Assembly: GCA_030606485.1 (NCBI GenBank)
Contig: JAUWGH010000005.1
Location: 260,129 to 324,128, forward strand
Source of the DNA: Promethearchaeota archaeon
GTDB taxonomy: Archaea > Asgardarchaeota > Lokiarchaeia > Sigyniarchaeales > SOKP01
Direction: 5' to 3'
Length of the DNA: 64,000 nt
Part shown: in pieces, positions 36,055-44,314 of the stretch
Layout: every line of letters begins with the position of its first letter
How positions within the stretch are numbered: the stretch's first letter is position 1
Made by a program: the position numbers and the translations under genes
The notes under the pieces: model-generated
What the model saw: only the letters and a program-made list of their open reading frames with translations
Told to the model about the DNA's origin: nothing
The model's database searches: none

Positions 36055-37173
36055 TTAAATCATCCACTTTCCTTCTTCATAGATTAGTTTATCATCAGCA
36101 AAGATTTGAGAACCAGGAATTCGCATATCTTTTAAGATATCCCAGTGCAAAGCACACATATTTTTCGAACCTGTTTGCTTAAATCCCAATCCAATCGCAC
36201 AATGCAATGTGCCTCCTATCTTCTCATCAAAGAGTATATTTTTAGTAAATTGTGTTATTCCATAATTAGTTCCTACTGCGAATTCTCCTAATCTTCTAGC
36301 ATTCTCAATATCAAGTAATTCATTAAGCAATTCTTCTCCCTTATCAGCAGTAGCGCGCACTACATCTCCATCTTTAAATTCAAAATAGATATTTTCAATC
36401 TCATTTCCAGCATAAATCCCGGGAAAAGTAAAACGGATGTGCCCATTTACAGAATCTTCTACTGGACCCGTAAAAACCTCCCCATCAGGTAAATTAAGGC
36501 GCCCACAACAATTTATCCATGTTCTTCCCTTAACTGATAGAGTTAAATCGGTATCCTCGCCAATTACATGTATTTCCTCAACTTTATTCAAATAATCCAC
36601 GATTTTCTCTTGTTCCTTCTCTACTTTTCTCCACTCCTCAACCGGGTTTTCTTTGTCTAATAATAATGCTTTTTCTACAAATTCTGAATATGAAAATAAA
36701 TCCATATTTGCCTCTTGAGCATAAGCATGACATGGAAATGGAATTAAAGTCCACTTCAACTCCCCTTTTGCTACTCTAGACTCAAAAATATCTCTTAATT
36801 CTTTTCTTGCTGGTGCTCCTTTATATGTCGCAATCAATTTTGGATCAATAGTACTCAATTTACGGGTATTATAATCTGAACGTATTACAATGAAACCATC
36901 AAATTCTTTCCTTACCAATCTTTCAAGATTATCTACATATAACAACTGCTCCTCAGAAGCATATTTTAAGAAAAGTTCTTGAGCACCTTCAAGTTCTACC
37001 TCAAGCATTGGATGAGCCCCCGCCTTAACAACCTCCATATAAATCGCACGTAAGAGCTCTTCTGCATTACTTGGCCCCATTATAATAATTCTCTGACCTT
37101 TTTCCACCTCTAATGAATACTCGATAACCAATTTGGCCAATTTTTCATGTAAAGGATTAATCATATTTTCCAA
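36055..37173 (-). CDS. M29-family aminopeptidase (AmpS/PepS type)
   Basis: Metal-dependent aminopeptidase of cytoplasmic peptide turnover. Length (372 aa) and layout match M29. The N-terminal substrate domain contains GQRIIIMGPSNAEELLRAIY. The C-terminal catalytic half carries the metal residues: Glu in GEVFTGPVEDS near residue 230, Glu in RLGEFAVGTN near 300, His in GTLHCAIG near 328 and His/Asp in ALHWDIL near 348. All ligands appear intact. It ends 16 nt from the convergent MFS gene. Peptidase-family genes elsewhere in the window (M20, M24) lack ligands, so this is the one clearly competent peptidase here. Confidence 0.92.
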   Translation of the reverse strand: MENMINPLHEKLAKLVIEYSLEVEKGQRIIIMGPSNAEELLRAIYMEVVKAGAHPMLEVELEGAQELFLKYASEEQLLYVDNLERLVRKEFDGFIVIRSDYNTRKLSTIDPKLIATYKGAPARKELRDIFESRVAKGELKWTLIPFPCHAYAQEANMDLFSYSEFVEKALLLDKENPVEEWRKVEKEQEKIVDYLNKVEEIHVIGEDTDLTLSVKGRTWINCCGRLNLPDGEVFTGPVEDSVNGHIRFTFPGIYAGNEIENIYFEFKDGDVVRATADKGEELLNELLDIENARRLGEFAVGTNYGITQFTKNILFDEKIGGTLHCAIGLGFKQTGSKNMCALHWDILKDMRIPGSQIFADDKLIYEEGKWMI

Positions 37174-37232
37174 TAAAGATAAATGATTCTTATAGTTACT
37201 TATCTTAAGTTCTTAACAGAATATGTAATTTT

Positions 37233-37841
37233 TCAAGGAGGAATTTGGACTCTACTTTCATAATCTCTTTTGATTATGCTTGCAAGTCCAGATCGTAGAG
37301 TGAGAATACTCGTATCTATTCTTTCTGAACCTTTAAAAAGTGTAGGACATTGTGGATTATTTTTGTGTTTTTCCATGTGATTTTCAAAAATAAAATTTTG
37401 TTCTCTTTCCGAAGCAAATATAATATCTAAAAGTGCGCTAAGTTCATATTCTTGAATTGTATCTTTAAATATATCCCTTAAAATTTTGTTATACTTGAGA
37501 AAGAAGGAAGAAATAAAATAGTCAATTACAAGATTTGAGTTATTACTAGGAAAATGCGTTTTAATTAAATGTAACATATATCTACTCCTAATCTTTTGCG
37601 CTCTAATCCATTCAAGAGCAAAATCTAAAAGAGTTTTATCTTTCTTTAAATATTTACTATAATAATTAATTATTTCTACATTACTTTCTTGAGAAGGTCC
37701 TACTGATTGATTATCAACTAACCATTGTGCAATTATTTTAACTTTATTTTTTTCTGTACTCTTTAAAATGTTTTCAGTAACCCGATAATTATCCAAAAAT
37801 CTCTCTCTGTTAATTTTATAAAGATCATTCATTTTTTCCAT
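37233..37841 (-). CDS. Hypothetical all-helical protein
   Basis: 202 aa, not recognised. Predicted almost entirely alpha-helical, with a helix pattern somewhat like HEAT or ARM repeats (FALEWIRAQKIRSRYMLHLI). A Cys occurs once, and there is no signal peptide or membrane segment. The C terminus ends in a short Arg/Pro tail. ATG 37841 and ATG 37832 are both possible; GAGAAG lies just upstream. It follows the 347-aa unknown gene by 13 nt and is surely cotranscribed with it. Confidence 0.65.
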   Translation of the reverse strand: MEKMNDLYKINRERFLDNYRVTENILKSTEKNKVKIIAQWLVDNQSVGPSQESNVEIINYYSKYLKKDKTLLDFALEWIRAQKIRSRYMLHLIKTHFPSNNSNLVIDYFISSFFLKYNKILRDIFKDTIQEYELSALLDIIFASEREQNFIFENHMEKHKNNPQCPTLFKGSERIDTSILTLRSGLASIIKRDYESRVQIPP

Positions 37842-37854
37842 TTTTTAACTTCTC

Positions 37855-38898
37855 TTAATCTTTTTTATCAAGAATTTCTTGAATTTTTTCAAGTTCGATG
37901 TTTGAAGTCGCTGCCCAATTTTTTAAGATAAAATGTGGATTAATAATTTTTATAAAATTTTCAAAAGAAATATTTCCATCCAACATTTTTCTTAAATTCT
38001 TCTTATAAAAGGATCTATTTTTTACATGTTCGGATTCATCTTCCATTGGAATTAAAATCACGCCATAACTCTTTTTAATATCATCATCTTCAGAATATTC
38101 TTCTAAATAGAGCACCTTTTTATCTTTTGCCCCTAATTCGATTTGTCTTATGTTGGAATTCACATTTACCATCTCAAAAATATCCAGTGTAATGTTTGTC
38201 ATCTTTTCATAGTATTCTGTTAAAATAACCATAACATAATAGGATGGAATATCTTCCAAATGTTCCCTTCTTAACGGATCATCTTTACTAAATGTATAAA
38301 TGTTCAATTCCTTTATACTCAAATCCCGAGATCTCTTTCTTTCTATAACACCAACACAATAATACTTTAATTGCTCTTTCCAATATATTTTTCGTGTGGA
38401 ACCAAGAGAATATTCAATTAAATTAATACCACGCTCTAACTCTTTTTCTAATAATTGTTGAACTTTAATTTCCGAATCTACTACTTGTCGATACATAGAT
38501 CTTACTTGAAGCAAACTAGGATGAATGTAATTCATCATTTTTTTGTAAATAAAATTAATATCTTCAGTATAGGGAGAAGCAATAATTGCAAAAAGATTTG
38601 TAACCCCTTTATCCGTAATAATTGAGGAGTTAAGGTTAAACATTGATTGAATAATCGAAGTGTCTTCAGTATCTTGCGTTTTAAAAGATAGTGTGGATTC
38701 TATAAATTTAATTACCCAATTAAAAGATCTTGAATATGCCTTAGTTAAAAAAACTGGTCCAAAAAATTTTAATGGAAGTACCATTAACTCTTGTTTTTTT
38801 AACTCAGTAAGTTCTTTAGAGAATTTAATATTTTCATAAATTATATTATTCTCATCTGCAAAGAATAAACCGAGAATGAAATCATTTAATTCGTGCAA
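37855..38898 (-). CDS. Hypothetical protein, possible signalling partner of the Roadblock gene
   Basis: 347 aa, not recognised. The N-terminal 150 residues are mixed strand/helix with a hydrophobic core (LMVLPLKFFGPVFLTKAY). A helical stretch rich in Glu/Gln follows (150-170), and then an alpha/beta part with SYYVMVILTEYYEKM and YGVILIPMEDE strands. No catalytic motif or membrane helix stands out. TTG start. It lies 180 nt downstream of the Roadblock/LC7 gene on the same strand and 13 nt upstream of the 202-aa helical gene. Confidence 0.65.
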   Translation of the reverse strand: MHELNDFILGLFFADENNIIYENIKFSKELTELKKQELMVLPLKFFGPVFLTKAYSRSFNWVIKFIESTLSFKTQDTEDTSIIQSMFNLNSSIITDKGVTNLFAIIASPYTEDINFIYKKMMNYIHPSLLQVRSMYRQVVDSEIKVQQLLEKELERGINLIEYSLGSTRKIYWKEQLKYYCVGVIERKRSRDLSIKELNIYTFSKDDPLRREHLEDIPSYYVMVILTEYYEKMTNITLDIFEMVNVNSNIRQIELGAKDKKVLYLEEYSEDDDIKKSYGVILIPMEDESEHVKNRSFYKKNLRKMLDGNISFENFIKIINPHFILKNWAATSNIELEKIQEILDKKD

Positions 38899-39078
38899 AA
38901 TACTTTAAGTTTTTACTTTTCTATAAACTCATAATAAAATTATTGATTTTTATTTGTTTACTCCAAAATCTATATATAGTCAATATAAAATTATTCAAAA
39001 CTAAAAGAAGTAGGTATATTAAAAATTCAAGGAGAAGAATATTAGTTTACATAATAAGTGGATTTTTCTAAGAGAAAT

Positions 39079-39444
39079 TTAAATTAATAGGGCAATCTTC
39101 TGAGCAGATCGTTTACAATCTAACATTATTAGTCCGAGTTTCACATCAACCGTTGTTGAGACCGTTAGAACGGCGTTTTCCCCACAGTACATAACTAATA
39201 AAATGCCATTTGTCCCCCTTACAAGGATATGTTCAAGGATACCCTTGTTTAACTCCATTGCGGCACGCTCGCCAAGTGAAATAATAGCTGCCGTCATTGC
39301 GGCTATGCGTGTTTCATCAATCCCTGCCTCTAAAGCCGAAGCGATTGGAAGTCCCTCCGCACTAACGATAGCTGCAGCTTTAATCTCAGGAATGGATGAA
39401 AGCAATTGTCTCAGAATAGAATCTAATGTTTCGATACTGTCCAT
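39079..39444 (-). CDS. Roadblock/LC7 domain protein
   Basis: Single-domain Roadblock protein (121 aa), the fold of MglB, Ragulator/LAMTOR subunits and dynein light chain LC7. Typical features are the helix IETLDSILRQLLSSIPEIKA, the strand turn AAIVSAEGLPIASAL, the long helix AAMTAAIISLGERAAMEL, then strands EHILVRGTNGILLVMYCGEN and a final helix. The family forms dimers and commonly serves as a platform or activating protein for small GTPases, in Asgards and eukaryotes especially Rag/Arf-like ones. The obvious candidate partner is the Arf-like GTPase at 27826, but distance makes this inference. It is divergent from rpo7. Confidence 0.93.
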   Translation of the reverse strand: MDSIETLDSILRQLLSSIPEIKAAAIVSAEGLPIASALEAGIDETRIAAMTAAIISLGERAAMELNKGILEHILVRGTNGILLVMYCGENAVLTVSTTVDVKLGLIMLDCKRSAQKIALLI

Positions 39445-39701
39445 ATTTCAATCTTGATTTTTTTTGGTATATATTGAAATTAAGAGTATTAATGTGAGTA
39501 TTCTTTTAATATATAATTGTTTTATTATTTTAAAAATATATTTTTTTGTTATTAAACTAATAACAAAATTTAGATGTGTTATAGTAGGTGTGGGGATTAA
39601 GTTTTACATTGCAATCTTATAAGTAATTATTTTGTAAAATGATTATTTTGCATGTATGATTTCTCTAATATAATAAAATATTTATTTTATTGTGCTTTAA
39701 G

Positions 39702-39711
39702 CTTATAAAAT
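39702..39711 (+). promoter_or_regulatory. TATA-like box for rpo7
   Basis: CTTATAAAAT is centred about 22 nt before the rpo7 ATG and no Shine-Dalgarno follows, so a leaderless transcript is likely. The 283-nt divergent region 39445-39727 holds nothing else I can name. Confidence 0.5.
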
Positions 39712-39727
39712 AAGAGAAAATAAAAAC

Positions 39728-40360
39728 ATGTTTAAGCTCATAACGCTTGAATCAACCTTGGAAATCCCGCCCTTTCTTTACTCGCAAGATAAAAAGATTT
39801 CAGCAAGAATAATTCTCAGCGATGATTATGAAGGCACGGTTACCAAAGAATTTGGTTTTATCATTGCAGTTGTTGATGTATTAGACGTTGGGTTAGGAAT
39901 GGTTATCCCTAGTTCAGCTAATACATTTCATAAAGTAAGTTTTAGAATATTAACATTTAGGCCTTCAATCTCGGAGGTTGTGCGAGGTGCATGCGTTGAG
40001 ATTGTGGATTTTGGTGCATTTATTCGGCTTGGTCCTTTAGATGCGCTTGTGCATGTAAGTCAGATATGTGATGATTATATTGTGTATGAAGAAAGTGCGT
40101 ATAGATTTTTAGGGAAAGAGACCGGAAAGATCTTAGAGGTAAATGATATAGTGCGCGCACGTATAATAGCCGTCTCTTTAGGTGGTGGTCGCACAGCAAA
40201 ATTGGGATTAACAATGAGACAACCATTTTTAGGTAAAGACGATTGGATTGAGCGAGATCTTGCAGAATATTATAAAGATGCGGAGGAGACGGAGGCTCCC
40301 GAAGAAGAGGCGGAGAAAATGGAGAAGAAACCAGCATCCAAAAAGAAAAAAAAGAAATAA
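39728..40360 (+). CDS. rpo7: RNA polymerase subunit Rpo7 (RpoE')
   Basis: Archaeal homologue of Rpb7, which with Rpo4 forms the stalk of RNA polymerase. The N-terminal tip domain (residues 1-80) contains the familiar GFIIAVVDVLDVGLGMVIP. The C-terminal S1-type OB domain spans about 82-170 (VRGACVEIVDFGAFIRLGPL, DALVHVSQI). The tail beyond 180 is acidic and then Lys-rich. 210 aa is slightly longer than usual because of that tail. First gene of the conserved rpo7-spt4-dephospho-CoA kinase-S24e-S27ae run. Confidence 0.97.
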   Translation: MFKLITLESTLEIPPFLYSQDKKISARIILSDDYEGTVTKEFGFIIAVVDVLDVGLGMVIPSSANTFHKVSFRILTFRPSISEVVRGACVEIVDFGAFIRLGPLDALVHVSQICDDYIVYEESAYRFLGKETGKILEVNDIVRARIIAVSLGGGRTAKLGLTMRQPFLGKDDWIERDLAEYYKDAEETEAPEEEAEKMEKKPASKKKKKK

Positions 40361-40410
40361 ATTGATAAATTTATATTAACTATATTAAAAATTGAGTTGA
40401 TTGCTAAAAA

Positions 40411-40608
40411 ATGGTATCTGATGAGAAGGCGTGTAAAAACTGCCATTTAATTACCAGAAAAGATAAATCAATGTGTCCAAAATGTAAAACTCACACACTT
40501 AGCGATGATTTTTCGGGTGAAGTAATTATTTTAGATCCTCCTAATTCAAAAATTGCTCGTTACATGAATATCAACATAAAGGGAAAGTACGCTCTTCGCG
40601 TAAGATAG
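40411..40608 (+). CDS. spt4: Transcription elongation factor Spt4 (RpoE'')
   Basis: Small zinc protein that pairs with Spt5 to close the polymerase clamp and raise processivity. Cysteine pairs C8-x2-C11 (CKNC) and C22-x2-C25 (CPKC) form the zinc site. The rest (DFSGEVIILDPPNSKIARYM) matches the Spt4 core, including the conserved D-P-x-x-S-x-I-A segment. Length of 65 aa is normal. It lies 50 nt after rpo7, the standard archaeal neighbour order. Confidence 0.96.
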   Translation: MVSDEKACKNCHLITRKDKSMCPKCKTHTLSDDFSGEVIILDPPNSKIARYMNINIKGKYALRVR

Positions 40609-40731
40609 GTATAGTATCCCTCCTGCACTCAATTCCACTTTTTGGCAAACTTCTGAAGACTTTACAGATTTGGTTTTTCATGCCTTATTTTTCTTAAAGA
40701 TTTATTTTTAATTAAAGTCATATTTATAATA

Positions 40732-41322
40732 ATGAAAGATCTTCGGCTCCCTCTAAATCAACGTAGAAGATTCACACAACCCTTAGGTAAATTAATATCG
40801 GGAAGACGGGAGGATACAATTGCAGAGGTTGTTTCATTTTTTAAGCAAGAGAGGGAGTTAAATGAAGGATTGGATTATAAGATTTATTGTGTAGGGGATA
40901 TTGTCACTCAAGATTTTTTGGAAAATGCATATTTGAGGGAAATGATAAAGATTTGTATTATTGATGAAAAGACTAAAAGACAAAGAATTGATACCCCTTT
41001 CAAGGAATTTTTTGAGCAGATAATTGAATTAAAAAATCCCACGGGAACAATTTCTAAGGATATGTGGTCAAAATTAAAGGAGTTAATCGAAAATAATCGA
41101 AGAGTATTAGTAAAAATTGTTGATGGAGAAGAGGATTTATTAGTAATCCCATTAATTTCCGGATTTTCACTTTCTGAAAGTATTAAATCCTATGTTTTTT
41201 ATGGACAACCTCCTGTTACAGATTCCGAAAAACCTATTCCTGAAGGTCTGGTTATGCTTGAGGTGACTAAACAAATTCAGAGAATAGTAACTGAGCTTAC
41301 CAAGCTAATGGAAAAATATTAA
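40732..41322 (+). CDS. GTP-dependent dephospho-CoA kinase (DUF359)
   Basis: Last step of archaeal coenzyme A synthesis, using GTP instead of ATP. The DUF359 landmarks are present: an N-terminal R-x-P-L-G-x-L-I-like stretch (TQPLGKLISG), the CVGDIVT segment near residue 52, VDGEEDLLVIPLI near 132-144 and the final YGQP motif near 162, followed by the usual G-L-V strand. 196 aa is normal. Its place between spt4 and rps24e is the usual archaeal one. Its stop overlaps the stop of a small antisense gene in a shared TTAA. Confidence 0.93.
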   Translation: MKDLRLPLNQRRRFTQPLGKLISGRREDTIAEVVSFFKQERELNEGLDYKIYCVGDIVTQDFLENAYLREMIKICIIDEKTKRQRIDTPFKEFFEQIIELKNPTGTISKDMWSKLKELIENNRRVLVKIVDGEEDLLVIPLISGFSLSESIKSYVFYGQPPVTDSEKPIPEGLVMLEVTKQIQRIVTELTKLMEKY

Positions 41323-41579
41323 GAGAGGAGTGATTCTTCCCGAATTAAAGACTCTAATTCTTGTTTCTTCCATCTGTATATACGAAATACATATTTTATG
41401 GTTATTTCAATTCCAATTAAATAAGGAATCACTATACCCAGGATAAATAGAAGCATCCATCCTCCAGTTAATATATTTTTAATATTCAAGAAAAAGATAA
41501 AAAGTAATATAAAGATGATGATTTCACAAATAATAAAAATTATCAACTTCTTTAGATTTTTTTTATAAATATATTTCAT
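41319..41579 (-). CDS. Small two-helix membrane protein
   Basis: 86 aa, unknown. Two strong hydrophobic segments (LIIFIICEIIIFILLFIFFL and GWMLLFILGIVIPYLIGIEI), a basic N terminus and a charged helical tail (RWKKQELESLIREES). It is antisense to the conserved rpo7-S27ae run, filling the gap between dephospho-CoA kinase and rps24e, and shares a palindromic TTAA stop with the former. The membrane pattern and lack of any alternative gene make it probably real. Confidence 0.55.
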   Translation of the reverse strand: MKYIYKKNLKKLIIFIICEIIIFILLFIFFLNIKNILTGGWMLLFILGIVIPYLIGIEITIKYVFRIYRWKKQELESLIREESLLS

Positions 41580-41655
41580 AGACCAAAAATGTTTTATTTT
41601 ATTCTTTATTTTAACTAATATTAATAGAGTAGATAAAAAGATTTAGATTTTAGAT

Positions 41656-42030
41656 ATGGTTCTCGGTATTGAAATAATTGAAGAAAAGAAAAATGAGCTT
41701 GTCAATCGACTTGAATTAAAATTCAAATTAGATAATAAAGGAAAAGGAACTCCAAACCGTATAGATTTCAAAAAGGAGATCGCGGCTCAAAAAACAGTAG
41801 ATGAAAATTTAACGATTATTAGGAATATAAAAACTCATTTTGGGACGTCTTCAATATCTGGGCTTGCTCATATTTATGAGGATATAGAGACTTTAAAATT
41901 TTTTGAGCCATTTCATATTAGAGTTAGAAATATTGAAAAGGAGAAGAGAGAAGCTGTTTATTTTGCCAAAAAAAAAGGTGAGCCATACAAAAATTTATTT
42001 GATTCAACATCAGTAAAGAAAAAAAAGTAA
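41656..42030 (+). CDS. rps24e: Ribosomal protein S24e
   Basis: Small-subunit ribosomal protein. The family core is plain: N-R-L-E-L-K-F, then GKGTPNRIDFKKEIAAQK (the usual T-P-S/N-R-x-E-V/I stretch), NLTIIRNIKTHFGTSS and GLAHIYED (counterpart of G-x-A-x-I-Y-D). The tail is basic. 124 aa is normal. It is followed after 30 nt by S27ae, as in most archaea. Confidence 0.96.
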   Translation: MVLGIEIIEEKKNELVNRLELKFKLDNKGKGTPNRIDFKKEIAAQKTVDENLTIIRNIKTHFGTSSISGLAHIYEDIETLKFFEPFHIRVRNIEKEKREAVYFAKKKGEPYKNLFDSTSVKKKK

Positions 42031-42060
42031 ATTATATATTTGAAAAGATCGTGAGAAATT

Positions 42061-42279
42061 ATGTCAAAATTTTATGAAGTCGATGGTTCGGAATTACGCC
42101 ACACACATCGTACTTGTCCAAAATGTGGTCCTGGCTTTTTCCTTGCCAATCATTACGATCGATTCCACTGCGGAAAGTGCGGATATACCATATTTAAAAG
42201 AAAGGGAAAAAAAGGTATGGCAGTTCTTCCAGCTAGAGGAGGGAGACGCGCTCCACGACAAAGAAAGAAAGCAGCATAA
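42061..42279 (+). CDS. rps27ae: Ribosomal protein S27ae
   Basis: Small-subunit zinc ribosomal protein, the archaeal counterpart of the eukaryotic ubiquitin-S27a tail. CPKCG near residue 19 and CGKCG near 37 form the zinc ribbon, with CPKCGPGFFLANHYDRFHCG as the recognisable core. A basic tail rich in Lys/Arg follows (about 72 aa in total, slightly long). GTGAG lies a few bases before the ATG. It precedes kae1 closely, as in other archaea. Confidence 0.96.
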   Translation: MSKFYEVDGSELRHTHRTCPKCGPGFFLANHYDRFHCGKCGYTIFKRKGKKGMAVLPARGGRRAPRQRKKAA

Positions 42280-42319
42280 ATTTTTTTGATTTTGTTTTTA
42301 CTTCTTTTGTGATTTTTTG

Positions 42320-43333
42320 GTGAAATTAAAAAGGAAAATTTGTTTAGGCATTGAATGTACAGCCCATACATTCGGTGTTAGTATTTTAGACTTTGATGGG
42401 AATGTGCTTAGTATTGTAAATGATACGTATATTCCAGAAACCGGTGGCTTGCATCCTCGAGAGGTCAGAGAACATCATCTTGAATGTTTTGATAAAACTA
42501 TTATAATGGCAATTACACAAGCAAATCTTTCAATAAAGGATATTAATTTAATTGCTTTTAGTCAAGGACCCGGTCTTGGTCCTGTTTTGAGAGTAGGTGC
42601 TCTTATCGTTCGATTTCTGAGTCAAAAGTTAAAAATCCCTCTAGTTGGGGTTAATCATTGTATTGGGCATATAGAAATCGGAAGACTCAAATGTGGGGTA
42701 AAAGATCCATTAACCTTATACGTATCTGGGGGGAATACTATTATTAGTGCATTCGAATCAGAGAGATATCAAATATTTGGGGAAACATTAGATATTGCTG
42801 TAGGTAATTTTATTGATTCATTTGCTCGAGATGCAGGATTACAACATCCAGGTGGTCCCAAGATTGAGAAACTTGCCCAGAAGTCTAAGAAATATATTCC
42901 ATTGCCATATGTTGTAAAAGGTATGGATTTATCTTTTACAGGATTATATACAGCTGCAAAAAACCTATTTAAATCAAAAGATTACAATAGGAAATATAAT
43001 TTAAGTGATATTGCTTACTCCTTGCAGGAAACTGCCTTTGCAATGCTCACGGAGGTAACTGAGAGAGCATTAGCGCATACTAATAAAACGGAGGTTTTAT
43101 TGACAGGAGGGGTCGCGGCAAATAAGAGATTACAAGAAATGATTGCATATATAAGTAATGAGCACAATGCTAAATATAAAGTTGTACCCCTGAAATATGC
43201 GGGAGATAATGGTGCTATGATTGGTTGGACAGGTATATTAAAATATAAAGAGGTTGGAGCAGATGATATTGAAGATACTATGATCAATCCTAAATGGAGA
43301 ATGGATAATGTAGAAATACCTTGGAGGAGTTAA
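42320..43333 (+). CDS. kae1: Kae1, KEOPS tRNA threonylcarbamoyltransferase subunit
   Basis: Transfers threonylcarbamoyl from TC-AMP to A37 of ANN-decoding tRNAs (t6A) within the KEOPS complex. The ASKHA fold shows IECTAHTFGVSI near residue 10. The metal motif is HCIGHIEIG near residue 114, and a phosphate-binding YVSGGNT follows near 136. The late Gly-rich loop LLTGGVAANKR lies near 255 and DNGAMIG near 295. I choose GTG 42320 over TTG 42317 since GTGAT at 42309-42313 is well placed. bud32 starts 3 nt downstream, reproducing as separate genes the kae1-bud32 pair that is fused in several other archaea. Confidence 0.96.
   Translation: MKLKRKICLGIECTAHTFGVSILDFDGNVLSIVNDTYIPETGGLHPREVREHHLECFDKTIIMAITQANLSIKDINLIAFSQGPGLGPVLRVGALIVRFLSQKLKIPLVGVNHCIGHIEIGRLKCGVKDPLTLYVSGGNTIISAFESERYQIFGETLDIAVGNFIDSFARDAGLQHPGGPKIEKLAQKSKKYIPLPYVVKGMDLSFTGLYTAAKNLFKSKDYNRKYNLSDIAYSLQETAFAMLTEVTERALAHTNKTEVLLTGGVAANKRLQEMIAYISNEHNAKYKVVPLKYAGDNGAMIGWTGILKYKEVGADDIEDTMINPKWRMDNVEIPWRS
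43323..43329 (+). promoter_or_regulatory. Shine-Dalgarno GGAGGAG for bud32
   Basis: GGAGGAG inside the last codons of kae1 lies 6 nt before ATG 43336. It decides that start over the in-frame TTG at 43321. Confidence 0.8.
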
Positions 43334-43335
43334 AT

Positions 43336-44007
43336 ATGAATTATAATCCAGTAATCGATCTTGGTCGAATTATATATAAAGGTGCGGAAGCGACCCTTTA
43401 TAAAGGTAAGTGGTTTGATAAGGAGATTTTGGTGAAACATCGTATCCCTAAAAAGTATCGGATAGAAGAATTAGATAAAAAATTAAGGCGAACTCGAACA
43501 ATTATAGAGGGAAAAATGCTTATTTCTATAAAGAAATGTAATGTTCCGGTCCCCCAAGTATTTGAAGTGGATCTTAATAATAATTGGATTATTATGAAGT
43601 ATATTAAAGGTCAAAAACTTAAAGATCTTATAGGAAAAATCGATAAATCTAAGAGAAAATGGTATTTTGAGCAAATTGGGAAATATATTGCATTTATGCA
43701 TAAAAATGATTTTATCCATGGAGATCTTACAACATCTAATATCATTATTACAAAAAATAAAAAAATTTTCTTTGTTGATTTTGGACTTTCGACGAAATCT
43801 ACAAAAACCGAAGACAAAAGCGTGGACCTACATTTAATTAAAAGGGTTTTATTAAGCACACACGGGCAATACTTCGAAGAATGTTTTGAAAGTTTAATAA
43901 ATGGCTATAAATTAGAATATGGAAGTCAATCAGATGAAATTATTGATCGAATAGAAACCATTGAAGCTAGGGGAAGGTATATTGAAAAAAATAAACGAAA
44001 AAACTAA
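43336..44007 (+). CDS. bud32: Bud32 kinase/ATPase, KEOPS subunit
   Basis: Small atypical protein kinase fold that acts as an ATPase switch in KEOPS during t6A synthesis. Residues 15-25 (IYKGAEATLYKG) form the reduced Gly-rich loop, VKHRIPKKYR carries the ATP-contact Lys near residue 35, IHGDLTTSNI is the catalytic loop near 130 and VDFGLS the DFG motif near 149. About 223 aa is normal. Directly after kae1 with a strong Shine-Dalgarno and thus coexpressed. Pcc1 and Cgi121 are not in this window. Confidence 0.95.
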   Translation: MNYNPVIDLGRIIYKGAEATLYKGKWFDKEILVKHRIPKKYRIEELDKKLRRTRTIIEGKMLISIKKCNVPVPQVFEVDLNNNWIIMKYIKGQKLKDLIGKIDKSKRKWYFEQIGKYIAFMHKNDFIHGDLTTSNIIITKNKKIFFVDFGLSTKSTKTEDKSVDLHLIKRVLLSTHGQYFEECFESLINGYKLEYGSQSDEIIDRIETIEARGRYIEKNKRKN

Positions 44008-44314
44008 ACTTAAAGGAAATAAATGGATTACTCATTTTTGGCACACAAAATTTTTAAAATCATGAAATAATTATGTTTAAAGCGAAAATCTATTATTTCC
44101 TTTCTAAATTGAGAATAGATTTAAATATAAGTTTGTTTTATATATCATTATTAATCCAACATAAATTTAATACAAGGATTAATACAAATATAATATATTT
44201 AAGGGTCTATTGCATTTAATCGAGGATTTAGTTTAATATCTAATTATATAAATTAATATTTCTAAATATAAATGATTAATTGAATAAATATAAAATACTT
44301 AGGAAACTTAAAAA
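44008..44314. other. 307-nt intergenic region, no gene seen
   Basis: Between bud32 and the RHH gene. Very A/T-rich, with stop codons in all frames. It contains two copies of GGATTAATACAA/AAGGATT-like words near 44176-44187 and a TATA-like box near its right end. A site for the RHH regulator may lie here, but no clear palindrome can be singled out. Confidence 0.5.
44287..44297 (+). promoter_or_regulatory. TATA-like box for the RHH gene
   Basis: AAATATAAAAT centred about 23 nt before ATG 44315, consistent with a leaderless or nearly leaderless start. Confidence 0.4.

Noticed and set aside
40609-40731. Stretch with more G/C between spt4 and the dephospho-CoA kinase gene as an RNA gene
   Set aside because: No cloverleaf or stable hairpin could be drawn; it looks like an ordinary spacer.
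42074-42289. Alternative frame of 71 codons over S27ae
   Set aside because: Shadow of the conserved ribosomal protein gene, which fully explains the region.
44008-44314. Possible tRNA or small RNA in the longest intergenic gap
   Set aside because: No T-loop, acceptor-stem pairing or G/C-rich segment is visible, which an RNA gene would show clearly in such A/T-rich DNA.
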